Below, one piece after another: positions 26,498 to 36,924 of a stretch of DNA of 42,409 nt. The notes below the pieces were generated by a model. That model saw only the letters and a list, made by a program, of their open reading frames with translations. It was not told where the DNA came from and made no database searches. This DNA is from Thermoguttaceae bacterium (lineage in GTDB: Bacteria; Planctomycetota; Planctomycetia; Pirellulales; Thermoguttaceae). The translations under genes and the position numbers were made by a program. The stretch lies in the NCBI GenBank assembly GCA_017559825.1, contig JAFYQR010000122.1, forward strand, positions 1 through 42,409, given 5' to 3'. Within the stretch, counting starts at the first letter, position 1, and every line of letters starts with the position of its first letter.

Positions 26498-27958
26498 ATG
26501 AAACTTCTTTACGAAAAACACGTTAAGGGAAGCAATTACTTCCGTTTCCCGCTCCAAGACCTGCCGGAAATCGACCTCCAAGAGACGCTTCCGGAGGAAC
26601 ACTGGCGCGAAACGCCGCTGGGGCTCCCGGAACTTAGCGAAGTCGAGGCGGTGCGCCACTTTACCGCGCTTTCGAAACGAGCGTTCGGCGTCGACGACGG
26701 CATGTACCCGCTCGGTTCCTGCACGATGAAATACAATCCGAAGCTTGGCGAATACGCGGCGCGTCTTCCCGGGTTCGCGAACGTTCACCCGCTCCAACCG
26801 GTTGAAACGGTTCAGGGCGCGCTCGAGTTGATGTACGAGCTGTCGCTCATGTTGTCGCAAATCGGCGGAATGGACGCGTTCACGCTCCAACCGGCGGCGG
26901 GCGCGCACGGCGAAGCGACCGGCATCATGATCATTCGCGCTTACCACAAACACCGAGGCGAAGACGAGCGACGTCGTGTCATTTTGGTTCCGGACTCGGC
27001 GCACGGCACGAACCCGGCTAGCGCGGCGAACGTCGGTTACGAAATTCGCGTCGTCAAATCGAACGAGCGCGGTCGCGTCGACCTCGAAGACTTGAAGGCG
27101 AAACTGGGCCCGGACGTCGCCGGCTTGATGCTGACGAACCCGAACACGCTCGGTTTGTTTGAAACGGACATCCTTGAAATTTCGCGGCTTACGCACGAAG
27201 CGGGCGGGCTCTTGTACTACGACGGCGCGAACCTGAACGCCATCATGGGCGTCGCGCGGCCCGGCGACATGGGTTTCGACGTCGTTCACTACAACTTGCA
27301 CAAGACGTTCGCGACCCCGCACGGCGGCGGCGGCCCCGGTTCCGGGCCGGTCGGCGTGAAGAAATTCCTCGAGCCGTTCCTTCCGTCGCCGGTCGTCGTC
27401 AAAACCGACTGCGGCGGTTACGACTTGGATTACGATCGTCCGCTTTCGATCGGCAAAGTGAAGACGTTCTACGGGAACTTCGGCGTCTGCGTCCGCGCTT
27501 ACGCTTACATTTTGTCGCTCGGTTGCGAAGGCGTCAAACGCGCCTGCCAGCACGCCGTCCTGAACGCGAACTACATTCGGAAGCAACTGGCCGACGATTA
27601 CGATTTCCCGATCGACGAGCTCTGCAAGCACGAGTTCGTGTGCGCGCCGAAGAAGCTCGAAGGCGGCTCCGACGTCCACACGCTCGACGTCGCTAAGCGT
27701 TTGATCGACTTCGGTTATCACCCGCCGACCATTTACTTCCCGTTGATCGTCGACGAAGCGATCATGGTCGAGCCGACCGAAACGGAAACGAAGGAGCGAC
27801 TCGACGATTTCATCGCGGCGATGAAGCAAATTGCGAAAGAGCGCCGCGAAACGCCGGACGTCGTCAAGGCGGCGCCGCACGGCACGGTCGTGAAGCGTCT
27901 CGACGAGACGCGAGCGGCTCGCAACCCGGTTCTGAAGTACGAGGAACCGCTTTCTTGA
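26498..27958 (+). CDS. gcvPB: Glycine dehydrogenase (decarboxylating) subunit 2, PLP-binding
   Basis: 486 residues, the expected size. The PLP-binding lysine is Lys269 in [18 protein letters not shown], the family signature; [39 protein letters not shown] and [13 protein letters not shown] are further conserved segments. It catalyses the PLP-dependent decarboxylation step of the glycine cleavage system with GcvPA. Start ATG 26498 follows AAAGGAG. It is translated from the gcvPA message and followed by a strong terminator. Confidence 0.98.
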   Translation: MKLLYEKHVKGSNYFRFPLQDLPEIDLQETLPEEHWRETPLGLPELSEVEAVRHFTALSKRAFGVDDGMYPLGSCTMKYNPKLGEYAARLPGFANVHPLQPVETVQGALELMYELSLMLSQIGGMDAFTLQPAAGAHGEATGIMIIRAYHKHRGEDERRRVILVPDSAHGTNPASAANVGYEIRVVKSNERGRVDLEDLKAKLGPDVAGLMLTNPNTLGLFETDILEISRLTHEAGGLLYYDGANLNAIMGVARPGDMGFDVVHYNLHKTFATPHGGGGPGSGPVGVKKFLEPFLPSPVVVKTDCGGYDLDYDRPLSIGKVKTFYGNFGVCVRAYAYILSLGCEGVKRACQHAVLNANYIRKQLADDYDFPIDELCKHEFVCAPKKLEGGSDVHTLDVAKRLIDFGYHPPTIYFPLIVDEAIMVEPTETETKERLDDFIAAMKQIAKERRETPDVVKAAPHGTVVKRLDETRAARNPVLKYEEPLS

Positions 27959-27988
27959 ACCGCTTGGTTTAAAAAGGTTTAACCGACG

Positions 27989-28024
27989 AAAGAACGTCGA
28001 CTTCGCGTCGGCGTTCTTTTTTTC
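27989..28024 (+). terminator. Intrinsic terminator of gcvPA-gcvPB
   Basis: A 13-bp stem (27989-28001 with 28007-28019, one G-T pair), loop TTCGC, then a T-run. Confidence 0.88.
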
Positions 28025-28132
28025 TTGTCGTTTTTTGATTCGCGTCGGCGGTTTTGATTTGGGGCCGAAACGTCGCGAGACGGAAAAAAGAGACGATTTT
28101 TGAGCGAAAAAAAAGAAAGGACGAAACGAACG

Positions 28133-28231
28133 ATGGAAACGAAGGGCGCCCGAGCTGTCGCGTTCGATATGGACGGCTTAATGTTCGACGCCGAAGCGGT
28201 TTATTGGAAGGCCGTCGACGCAACGTCTTGA
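28133..28231 (+). pseudogene. Truncated 5' copy of the HAD phosphatase gene
   Basis: A 32-codon open frame (ATG 28133, TGA 28229-28231) with a good GAAAGGA site. Bases 28154-28221 match 28317-28384 of the intact gene at 65 of 68 positions and encode the HAD motif I region FDMDGLMFDAEAVYWKA, after which the similarity stops abruptly. It contains the Asp-x-Asp nucleophile motif but nothing else of the fold, so it cannot be an active enzyme. Either a remnant of a duplicated gene or a translated short leader ORF. Confidence 0.75.
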
Positions 28232-28265
28232 CGCGAATCAAGAAAAACGAAAAGAAAAACGAAAA

Positions 28266-28955
28266 ATGAACGGTAAAATGGAAGGGAAAAACGGTAACGT
28301 CGGCGCGCTCGCGGAGGCTGTCGCGTTCGATATGGACGGCTTAATGTTCGACACCGAAGCGGTTTACTGGAAGGCCGCCGACGCGCTTCTCGGGCGTCGC
28401 GGACATCAGTATACCGCCGAGCTTTGCGCGCAGATCATCGGGCGTCCGCCGGAACACTGTTTTCGTCTTTTCATCGAGCGTTTCAACTTGCCGGAAGATT
28501 GGCGAACGCTCCAGCGCGAATCCGAAGACCTCTTTATCGAACTCTTGAACGACGGTTACTCGACGACGCCCGGTTTGGAACGCTTGCTCGACGAGCTGGA
28601 GCGGCGGGCGATTCCGAAATGCGTCTGCACCAGCAGCGCGCCGCGAGTCGTTCGCGAAGTCTTGAAAAAAGACGGGATCGGCGAACGCTTCGACTTCGTG
28701 TTGACGAGCGAAGACGTAACGAACGGGAAGCCGCACCCGGAAATTTACGCGACGGCGGCGGCGCGGTTCGGCGTCGAGCCGAATCGCGCGTTGGCGTTGG
28801 AGGACTCCCCGGCCGGTTGCAAGTCGGCGAACGCGGCGGGGCTCGTTTGCGCGATGTTGCGCGCCGAACACAACCGAAACGCCGATTTCTCCGGAGCGGT
28901 TTGCGTCGTCGAGCGTTTGGACGCTCCGGAAATTTTCGCGTTGCTGCGCTCTTGA
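28266..28955 (+). CDS. HAD-superfamily phosphatase, beta-phosphoglucomutase-like subfamily
   Basis: 229 residues. Motif I FDMDGLMFDTE gives the nucleophile Asp22 and general acid Asp24; a helical cap follows (about 35-95); motif II is CVCTSSAPR; motif III Lys is in NGKPHPEIY; motif IV is ALEDSPAGCKSANAAG. This is the layout of cytosolic subclass-I HAD enzymes acting on sugar or nucleotide phosphates; substrate unknown. The start is uncertain: ATG 28266 and ATG 28278 both lack a clear ribosome site, whereas the broken upstream copy has a good one, so translation may be weak or coupled. Broken copies of its 5' and 3' ends flank it. Confidence 0.88.
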   Translation: MNGKMEGKNGNVGALAEAVAFDMDGLMFDTEAVYWKAADALLGRRGHQYTAELCAQIIGRPPEHCFRLFIERFNLPEDWRTLQRESEDLFIELLNDGYSTTPGLERLLDELERRAIPKCVCTSSAPRVVREVLKKDGIGERFDFVLTSEDVTNGKPHPEIYATAAARFGVEPNRALALEDSPAGCKSANAAGLVCAMLRAEHNRNADFSGAVCVVERLDAPEIFALLRS

Positions 28956-28992
28956 TTTTCGCGGGTCGCGGCGTTTCGGCCGTTTCCGCGCC

Positions 28993-29042
28993 GCCGATTT
29001 CTCCGGCGCCGTTCGCGTCGTCGAGCGTTTTGCGGCTTCGGA
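28993..29042 (+). pseudogene. Degenerate copy of the 3' end of the HAD gene
   Basis: This stretch matches 28881-28930, the last coding part of the HAD gene (region DFSGAVCVVER), at 43 of 50 positions, in a different frame relative to the gene. The flanks are unrelated. It lies in the noncoding gap 28956-29389, which otherwise holds the trkA promoter and leader. Confidence 0.65.
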
Positions 29043-29148
29043 ATCGTCTTTTCGACGACGAAGCGGACGACGCGGCGTTTTTTACTCGGTTGGGCGCGAG
29101 AAACAACGGCTTAAATAAAATAGAGAAGAACCGTCGTCGCGGCGCGTC

Positions 29149-29177
29149 TTGACTCGGCGACGAAAAAACGTTATACT
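29149..29177 (+). promoter_or_regulatory. Promoter of trkA
   Basis: TTGACT (29149-29154), 17-bp spacer, TATACT (29172-29177). The leader to the ATG is about 205 nt. Confidence 0.75.
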
Positions 29178-29389
29178 AACGCGAATTTTGTAAAACGTGC
29201 GGACGCGGCGGCGAATCGAGCGAGAAAACGAACCTCGAAGCCGCGACCGAAAAACGAAAGGCGAACCCGGCGCGACGAAGCGTCGGCGAGCGCGAACGGA
29301 AAAGAAACGGAGCGGCTCTTGCGAACGAAGTGCGGAACTTGCGGCGACGTCGGCGTTTGCGTCGAACGTCGCGAAACGAGGCGCGAGCG

Positions 29390-30733
29390 ATGCGCGTTTT
29401 AATTTTGGGCGGCGGAACCGTCGGCGGCTCCGTCGCGAAACGGCTTTGCGAACAACGGCGCGAAGTAACGATCGTCGAACGCGATCCCGAGCGCGCCGCT
29501 TGGCTCGACGACGAGCTCGACGCTCGCGTTCTTTGCGGCGACGCGTCGCAAGCGAGCGTTCTCTTTCAAGCGGGCGCGTCGACGGCCGACGTTTGTCTCG
29601 CGTTGACCGGACGAGACGAAACGAACGCGCTGGCCGGAAGCGTCGCGAAAGCCATGGGCGCTCGACGATCGACGGCGCGCGTCTTTTCGCCGTATTTTCG
29701 AGACTTGGCCGCGTTCGACTATCGTCGTCATTTCGGTTTGGATCGGTTGTTGAGTCTCGAATACTTGACGGCGATGGAGTTGGCGCGGCGGATTCGCGAG
29801 CCCGGCGCGATGCTGATCGAACACTTCATCGGCGGCGAGCTCGAAATGCAGGACGTCCTGATCGCGAAACCGTCGGCGGCGACCGACCGACCGCTGGCCG
29901 AGCTGCGCTTGCCTTCCGACGTTCGCGTCGCGGCGATCAACCGCGACGGCGCCGTCGCGATCGCTTCGGCGGACGACCGTATCGAAGTCGGAGACCGAGT
30001 AACGCTCCTTGGCGAACGCTCGCAGGTCGAAAACGTGAAAAAGCTCTTCCAAACGCAGTCGGTCGTGAAGCGCAACGTCGTCGTCGCGGGGGGCGGCGAG
30101 ACGGGCCTAAATATCGCGGCGGTTTTGGAGAAGCGGAATTATAACGTCAAAATTCTCGACTCGCGGCGCGAACGGTGCGAGTTTTTGGCGCAAACGTTGA
30201 AAAAAACGACGGTGGTCTTCGGCGACGCTCGTCGGCGCAACGTGTTGGACGAGCAGCGCGTCGGGAACGCCGACGCGTTCATCGCTTGCGCCGGAGACGA
30301 CGAGGACAACATCATGGCGTGCGTCGAAGCCCGCGAGCTCGGCGCGAAGTTTTTGGCCGCCGTCGTCGATCAGCCCGATTACGCGAGCGTCGTCGGCAAA
30401 CTCGGAATCGACGAAGTCGTCAGTCCTTACGAGGTGATCGGGCGGCAGGTCGAAGGCTTGATGCACACGGGCGCGCTCGTGTTTCAGAACTCGCGCCTGC
30501 TCGGCGGTTCGATCGACGTTCTCGAGTTGGAAGTCGAGGCGGATTCGCTCGCGACGCGTTTGCCGTTGAAAGATTTAGGGCTTCCGAAGCCGTCGCTGAT
30601 CGCCGCCGTCATTCGAGAAAACGCGGTCTTGATTCCGAACGCGACCTTTGAATTTCGAGCGGAGGACTCCGTGCTCGCGCTCTGCGACGCGCGGAACGTT
30701 TCGAAGTTCGTCGCGATTTTCGAGCGGGGATGA
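29390..30733 (+). CDS. trkA: Trk potassium uptake regulatory subunit TrkA (two RCK domains)
   Basis: 447 residues, close to the 458 of E. coli TrkA. It contains two tandem TrkA_N/TrkA_C units. The first Rossmann fold begins MRVLILGGGTVGGSVAK and ends its second strand in the acidic VERD; the second begins NVVVAGGGETGLNIAA with ILDSRRERCEFLA. Each is followed by a TrkA_C domain (about 135-220 and 365-447). It binds NAD(H) or nucleotides and gates a TrkH/TrkG potassium channel at the inner membrane face; no channel gene is in the window. ATG 29390 is chosen because the protein start coincides with the first beta strand, though the ribosome site (GCGAG) is weak. Confidence 0.93.
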   Translation: MRVLILGGGTVGGSVAKRLCEQRREVTIVERDPERAAWLDDELDARVLCGDASQASVLFQAGASTADVCLALTGRDETNALAGSVAKAMGARRSTARVFSPYFRDLAAFDYRRHFGLDRLLSLEYLTAMELARRIREPGAMLIEHFIGGELEMQDVLIAKPSAATDRPLAELRLPSDVRVAAINRDGAVAIASADDRIEVGDRVTLLGERSQVENVKKLFQTQSVVKRNVVVAGGGETGLNIAAVLEKRNYNVKILDSRRERCEFLAQTLKKTTVVFGDARRRNVLDEQRVGNADAFIACAGDDEDNIMACVEARELGAKFLAAVVDQPDYASVVGKLGIDEVVSPYEVIGRQVEGLMHTGALVFQNSRLLGGSIDVLELEVEADSLATRLPLKDLGLPKPSLIAAVIRENAVLIPNATFEFRAEDSVLALCDARNVSKFVAIFERG

Positions 30734-30988
30734 CGGCGCGGCGCTTTGTCGCTTTGGAAGCGACGAAAAAGTCGAAGTTTTCAAAACGCGAGCGAAAAGA
30801 GAAAAGGCGCTTCTCGACGGCGCGTTAAAAACGCCGGTTTGCGTCGCTTTTTCGCGAGCGGCGGTTTGGCGAAGCGAAACAACGTGAAAGCGCGTCTCGT
30901 CGGCGCGTTTAAAAAATTGAAAAAACGGCCGAAACGCGGTTTTTAGGATGAAAATCGTCGGTCTAAACGATAATTAAGGAGGGAAACG

Positions 30989-31918
30989 ATGCGTTTGTCG
31001 TCGGGGTCTTGGAAGCGAATCGCGGTTCTTTTGCTCGGCGTCGTCGCGTTCGGCGCCGTCGGGTGTTCGAATAGAACGAAGGAAGCCGCCGAGTTCTGTC
31101 GCGTCGGAATGCAGGGACTCGCCGAAAACGATTTGGCGTCGGCGACCGAGTGTTTCGCGAAGTCGCTCGAACTCGACCCGAATTTTGTTCCGGCGCTCGT
31201 CGGGCTCGGCGAGGCGAACCTGCGCTCGCAAAAGTACGCCGAAGCGGAAGCCGAGTTTTCGAAGGCTTTAGCGGTCGACGTCCGTTCGCTCGACGCGTTG
31301 AAAGGGCGGGGCGAGTCGTATTTGGGACAAAAAATGTACGATAAAGCCGTCGTCGATTTCGACGCGGTTTTGGAAATCGATCCGACGAAAACGACCGTTC
31401 GCGGCAACCGCGGTTTCGCTTACGTCGGGCTCGGCGAGCTCGACAAAGCGCTCGACGATTTGAACGCTTGCGTCGAAGAGGAGCCGACGTCGCCGAATTT
31501 TTATACGAACCGCGGCGTCCTTTATCAGAAACGCGGCGATTTCGACGCGGCGTTTGCCGACTTGACGAAGGCGATCGAACTCGAGCCGTCGAACCCGATC
31601 GCCAACGCGATTCGAGGAAAAATTTGCGCCGACGCCGGCCGCTGGGAGGACGCGCTCGCCGATTACAACGCCGCGATCGACAAGGACGCCGCGTGTTTTC
31701 CGGCGTACAAATGCCGCGGACTTTACTTCAAAAACGTCGCCGATTGGGAATCCGCGCTGGCCGACTTGACTCGCGCGATCGAGATTAACCCGAACGATCC
31801 GGAGGTTTACTTCGAACGCGCCGGGATTTACCGCCAACTGAAAGACGACGCGGCGTATCAAGCCGATATGGCGAAAGCGAGCGAACTCGACCCGAATATC
31901 GGCAAAATCGCCGAGTAA
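30989..31918 (+). CDS. TPR-repeat lipoprotein
   Basis: 309 residues with a lipobox GAVGC (Cys26). From about residue 33 to the end it is a run of about eight 34-residue tetratricopeptide repeats: AENDLASATECFAKSLELDP, GLGEANLRSQKYAEAEAEF, GLGELDKALDDLNACVEEEP, KRGDFDAAFADLTKAIELEP, DWESALADLTRAIEINPNDP. Membrane-anchored and facing the periplasm; TPRs serve as a protein-binding scaffold. A strong AAGGAGGG sits before the ATG. The 255-bp gap upstream shows no clear promoter. A terminator follows. Confidence 0.9.
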   Translation: MRLSSGSWKRIAVLLLGVVAFGAVGCSNRTKEAAEFCRVGMQGLAENDLASATECFAKSLELDPNFVPALVGLGEANLRSQKYAEAEAEFSKALAVDVRSLDALKGRGESYLGQKMYDKAVVDFDAVLEIDPTKTTVRGNRGFAYVGLGELDKALDDLNACVEEEPTSPNFYTNRGVLYQKRGDFDAAFADLTKAIELEPSNPIANAIRGKICADAGRWEDALADYNAAIDKDAACFPAYKCRGLYFKNVADWESALADLTRAIEINPNDPEVYFERAGIYRQLKDDAAYQADMAKASELDPNIGKIAE

Positions 31919-31945
31919 CGCGACGAATAACGCGAGCGGAAACGG

Positions 31946-31991
31946 AAAACGCGTCGAAACGGCGGGACAAACGTCGTTCGGCGCGTTTTTG
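31946..31991 (+). terminator. Intrinsic terminator of the TPR lipoprotein gene
   Basis: A 13-bp stem (31946-31958 with 31977-31989, one G-T pair) ending in a T-run. Confidence 0.75.
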
Positions 31992-32077
31992 TCGTCGAGC
32001 TGCGTCGCGAACGGAGGGCGGCGAAATCGCGCTTAGGGCGACTTTTTCGAAGGATAAAAGACGTTGAGGGAAAGGAA

Positions 32078-34630
32078 ATGAACGAGTTTAGCGAATTTGA
32101 CGGCGCGGAGCGTCGGGAACGCCGTTTCGACGGTTCGAACGTCGGCCCGAGCGCCGCTTTCGGAAACGGCGACGCGTTCGACGGCGATCCGTTGCGGGCC
32201 CCGGTCGCGTTCGTTAAAGGCGTCGGCGAGCGTCGCGCCGAAATTTTGCGTCGGCTCGGCGTCTTTCGAGCGTTCGACTTGCTCTTCTTTTTTCCCCGCG
32301 ATTATCTCGAAATTTCGCTCAAACGGAGCGTCGACGACTTGATCGAAGACGAAATCCAGTCGATTTGCGGAACGATCGAAGATTATCGAACGCGCTTTTC
32401 GCGACGCGGCCCGATCGTAACGCTCGACGTCGCGGTCGGCGACGAAGTCGTTCAATGTCTTTGGTTCAATCAAGCGTTTATCGCGAAAACGTTCCGTTTC
32501 GGGCGTCGCGTGATGTTGACCGGGAAACCGAAACGGAAATCCGGGACGCTTTGGCAGTTTTCGCATCCCAAATTGACCTTTTTGAGCGACGATTTCGAGT
32601 TTTCAGAGGGCGCGATTTCTACCGCTCTCGAAGAGGGCGCCGAAACGGGGGAAACGGGGAGCGCGACTTCCGACGACGAGCGAATTTTGCCGATTTACCC
32701 GCTGACCGAGGGGCTAACGCAGTATCAGATTCAAACAATAATCAAAAACGCGCTCGAAAAATTGCCCGATTTGTTGCCCGAGGCGTTTCCAACGGAGTAC
32801 CTAGCGCCGCGAAAGTTGGCGCCGATCGCCGACGCGATTCGCAAAATTCACTTCCCGGCGACGGCGGAGGAGGCGGCGTTCGCGCGGCGGCGTTTCGTTT
32901 ACCAAGAGCTGCTAATATTGCAGTTAGCGTTGGCGATTTGTCGCGCTCGGCGGCGAATCAATATGAAGGCGCCGCCCTTGCCGCGCAACGGTAAAATCGA
33001 CGCTCGCATCCGCTCGCTCTTTCCGTTCGAACTGACCGAAGCGCAAAACGCCGCGATCGCCGAGATTTCCGCCGACATGGGGCGCCCGGTTCCGACGAAT
33101 CGGCTTCTGCAAGGGGACGTCGGCTCCGGCAAGACGGTCGTCGCGATTTACGCGATGCTGCAGGCGGTCGCCAACGGAGCGCAAGCCGTTATGATGGCTC
33201 CGACGGAAACGCTTGCGCGGCAACACTTGCGAACGCTTGAACGCTGCTTGCGCGACGCGTCGACGAAAGTCGTTCCTCTTTTCGGCGGCCAAAAACCGGC
33301 GGAGCGCGCGGCGATTCTCGAGCAAATCCGAACCGGCGAGGCGCAAATCGTCGTCGGAACGCAGGCGCTCGTTTGCAACGAAATCGAGTTCGCGCGGCTC
33401 GGGTTGGTCGTCGTCGACGAGCAGCACAAGTTCGGCGTTAAGCAGCGGGCGTCGTTAAAATCGTCGCTAACGGCGGAACCGCACTACTTAGTGATGACGG
33501 CGACGCCGATTCCGCGAAGTTTGACGATGACGCTCTTCGGCGACTTGGACGTCTCGGCGATGCGCGGAACGCCGCCGGGCCGCCGCAAAACGACGACCGC
33601 GATCCTCGACGAGAAAAATCGACCGAGTTGGTGGAGCTTCGTTCGCGAAAAATTAGACGAAGGTCGGCAGGCTTACGTCGTCGTCCCGCGCGTCGACGAC
33701 GGCGAAATCGACGAGTTCGCGGCGCTCGACGGGTACGAGAAACAGAAAATTGAAAACGACGGAACTTTTTCGAGCGATTTCGATTTTTGGAACAGTTGGG
33801 AAGGCCCCGAGAAGGAACGCGCTTACGCCAAGGCGGAAGAAAAGCGAGCGAAAAAAGGAACGACGGGGAAGAGTAAGTCGACGAAGAAAAGCGCGAAAAA
33901 AGGGAAAAACGCGCAAGACGACGGCGACTCGAACGATTTTAATGGCGCCGAAGTCGGCGGCGGAGAGCGTTTGAAGAACGTTTGGTCGGTTTATAAAGAG
34001 TTGTCGGAGGGCGAGTTGCGCGGTTATCGGCTCGGCGTCGTTCACGGGCGGCTCTCGGCGGCGGAGAAAGAAGCGATAATGCTCGATTTCCGTTGCGGAA
34101 ATATTCAGGTTTTGATCGCGACGTCGGTCGTCGAGGTCGGAATCGACGTTCCGAACGCGACGCTGATGACGATCGAAAACGCCGAGCGATTCGGGTTGGC
34201 GCAGTTGCACCAGTTGCGCGGGCGAATCGGACGGGGGAAATTTCCCGGTTTTTGCGCCGTCGCTCCGACCGACGGACCCGATTTCGACGCCGACGACGGC
34301 GAAAAAGCGTCGAAAGCGGAGGCGAAGCGGCGAGCGGAGGCGCGCGAGCGGCTCGAGTTCTTCGCGCAAACGCTCGACGGATTCGAGTTGGCCGAAAAAG
34401 ATTTCAAACTGCGGGGGCCGGGCGAACTTTTTGGCGCTCGGCAGCACGGCGCGGCGGCGTTTCGCGTCGCCGACTTGAACCGAGATCGCGAAATTTTGGA
34501 GGAGGCTTGCGCCGACGCTAAAGAGTTGACGCGGCTCGACCCGGGGTTGGCCGACCCGAAGCACGCGGCGCTGCGCAAGCAGGTGTTGGCGAAATACGGA
34601 AGCGTTCTCGACTTGGGCGACGTCGGTTGA
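32078..34630 (+). CDS. recG: ATP-dependent DNA helicase RecG, with a lysine-rich insertion
   Basis: 850 residues against 693 in E. coli. The N-terminal wedge/OB domain (about 40-170) includes FVKGVGERRAEILRRLG and FFPRDYLE. Helicase motifs: Walker A LLQGDVGSGKTVVA near residue 345, the DEQH box (VVVDEQHKFGVKQR) near 446, MTATPIPRSLTMTLFGDLD, and the C-terminal helicase motifs VEVGIDVPNATLM and LHQLRGRIGRG, followed by the RecG TRG-type region with LRGPGELFGARQHG. RecG regresses stalled forks and remodels D-loops and Holliday junctions. Between the two helicase lobes (about residues 560-630, nt 33760-33960) there is an extra acidic then Lys-rich, low-complexity stretch not found in the E. coli protein. 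The start follows GGGAAAGGA. Confidence 0.97.
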   Translation: MNEFSEFDGAERRERRFDGSNVGPSAAFGNGDAFDGDPLRAPVAFVKGVGERRAEILRRLGVFRAFDLLFFFPRDYLEISLKRSVDDLIEDEIQSICGTIEDYRTRFSRRGPIVTLDVAVGDEVVQCLWFNQAFIAKTFRFGRRVMLTGKPKRKSGTLWQFSHPKLTFLSDDFEFSEGAISTALEEGAETGETGSATSDDERILPIYPLTEGLTQYQIQTIIKNALEKLPDLLPEAFPTEYLAPRKLAPIADAIRKIHFPATAEEAAFARRRFVYQELLILQLALAICRARRRINMKAPPLPRNGKIDARIRSLFPFELTEAQNAAIAEISADMGRPVPTNRLLQGDVGSGKTVVAIYAMLQAVANGAQAVMMAPTETLARQHLRTLERCLRDASTKVVPLFGGQKPAERAAILEQIRTGEAQIVVGTQALVCNEIEFARLGLVVVDEQHKFGVKQRASLKSSLTAEPHYLVMTATPIPRSLTMTLFGDLDVSAMRGTPPGRRKTTTAILDEKNRPSWWSFVREKLDEGRQAYVVVPRVDDGEIDEFAALDGYEKQKIENDGTFSSDFDFWNSWEGPEKERAYAKAEEKRAKKGTTGKSKSTKKSAKKGKNAQDDGDSNDFNGAEVGGGERLKNVWSVYKELSEGELRGYRLGVVHGRLSAAEKEAIMLDFRCGNIQVLIATSVVEVGIDVPNATLMTIENAERFGLAQLHQLRGRIGRGKFPGFCAVAPTDGPDFDADDGEKASKAEAKRRAEARERLEFFAQTLDGFELAEKDFKLRGPGELFGARQHGAAAFRVADLNRDREILEEACADAKELTRLDPGLADPKHAALRKQVLAKYGSVLDLGDVG

Positions 34631-34654
34631 GCCTCGACGAACGGCGCGAGAGCG

Positions 34655-34693
34655 TCGCCGCGTCGAAAAATTTCCTCGACGGCGACGCGGCGA
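34655..34693 (+). terminator. GC-rich hairpin after recG
   Basis: An 11-bp perfect stem TCGCCGCGTCG/CGACGCGGCGA (34655-34665, 34683-34693) located 25 bp past the recG stop. There is no T-run, so intrinsic termination is uncertain. The remainder to 34915 is AT-rich and appears noncoding. Confidence 0.35.
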
Positions 34694-34915
34694 AGCGCGG
34701 CGAGTTAAGATAGAGAGTCGACGCCGTTTCGCCGCGTTCGCCTTTGCTAATAGAGCGTTTCGCGAACGACGTTCGGCAAGAAAAAACGAGAACGAGACGC
34801 GCAATTTGCAAAAAATTTTTCGACGTTTTTAAGTAAAATTCGCGGAAAAAAAAGAAAAAAATTGCAAAAAACAGGCGGAAACGACGTATTTCGCAAAAAA
34901 TCGCTTCAATCGCGC

Positions 34916-34943
34916 TTGACGCGAATTAAAAAAGCGCTATGAT
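34916..34943 (+). promoter_or_regulatory. Promoter of rho
   Basis: TTGACG (34916-34921), 16-bp spacer, TATGAT (34938-34943). Upstream 34800-34910 is unusually A/T rich for this genome and could act as an UP element. Confidence 0.7.
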
Positions 34944-34948
34944 GTTTT

Positions 34949-35358
34949 TGTCGAAAGGTTTTAACGGCCGATCGACTCGTTCTTTAAGAGACGGTCTCGA
35001 ATCTTGCGAAACCGTTCATTTTCATCGTAAGAGCGGCGTTCTTTTTTTCGTCTTTGAAAACGCGTCGTTCTTCCTCGAAATTTGCGTCGCTTTCCGATTA
35101 AGCGATTGTTTTATCAAATTGCGAACGCAAATCGATAAGAGTTGAAAAAGGAACAACAAAACTTGTTGGTCGCGCCCGTCTTGCGGCGAGGCGACGAATC
35201 GAGCGTCGACTTGCGACGGTCGTCGAATTAACGTTGAAAACAATGGAAAACGCGCGTTAAAAAGATTAACGGCGAGAAAAAGCGGAGCTTTCGCGCCCGG
35301 TTGTTTTTTGCGCCGACGCTAATTTTTAAGGAAAACGCCGAACGGTCTGTTGAGCGAA
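34949..35358 (+). promoter_or_regulatory. Long untranslated leader of rho
   Basis: About 410 nt separate the promoter from the rho start. No credible gene is visible: the 68-codon frame starting in the -10 box (34939-35145) has no ribosome site. The leader carries the candidate attenuator at 35029-35048. In other bacteria rho is autoregulated through its leader, so a similar arrangement here is plausible inference. Confidence 0.4.
35029..35048 (+). terminator. Possible attenuator in the rho leader
   Basis: A short stem AAGAGC/GTTCTT (35029-35034, 35038-35043; one G-T pair) with a 3-nt loop runs into seven consecutive T (35042-35048). The stem is weak, so it may depend on conditions or on context. 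Confidence 0.35.
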
Positions 35359-36771
<1,413 letters not shown>

Positions 36772-36782
36772 AAAGAGCCGAA

Positions 36783-36817
36783 GCGAACCGTTTCGACCGA
36801 CCGTCGGAGCGGTTCGC
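36783..36817 (+). terminator. Hairpin after rho
   Basis: A perfect 8-bp stem GCGAACCG/CGGTTCGC (36783-36790, 36810-36817) followed by GGCGTTTCTTG. The same tail, GGCGTTTCTTG, follows the hairpin at 38414. Confidence 0.6.
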
Positions 36818-36924
36818 GGCGTTTCTTGACGAGGCAAGCGCGAGCGGAACGCGGCGCCGAACGGACGGCGACGACGTTTGAACGGAATTGCGAGCGTTTT
36901 TCAAAAACTTCCAACGCTCGCTTT

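Noticed and set aside
34939-35145. 68-codon open frame in the rho leader
   Set aside because: It starts inside the promoter -10 box with no ribosome site and runs across the hairpin and T-tract; no protein features.
35244-35261. Five-codon leader peptide (ATG to TAA) upstream of rho
   Set aside because: No ribosome site and no codon pattern suggesting translational attenuation.
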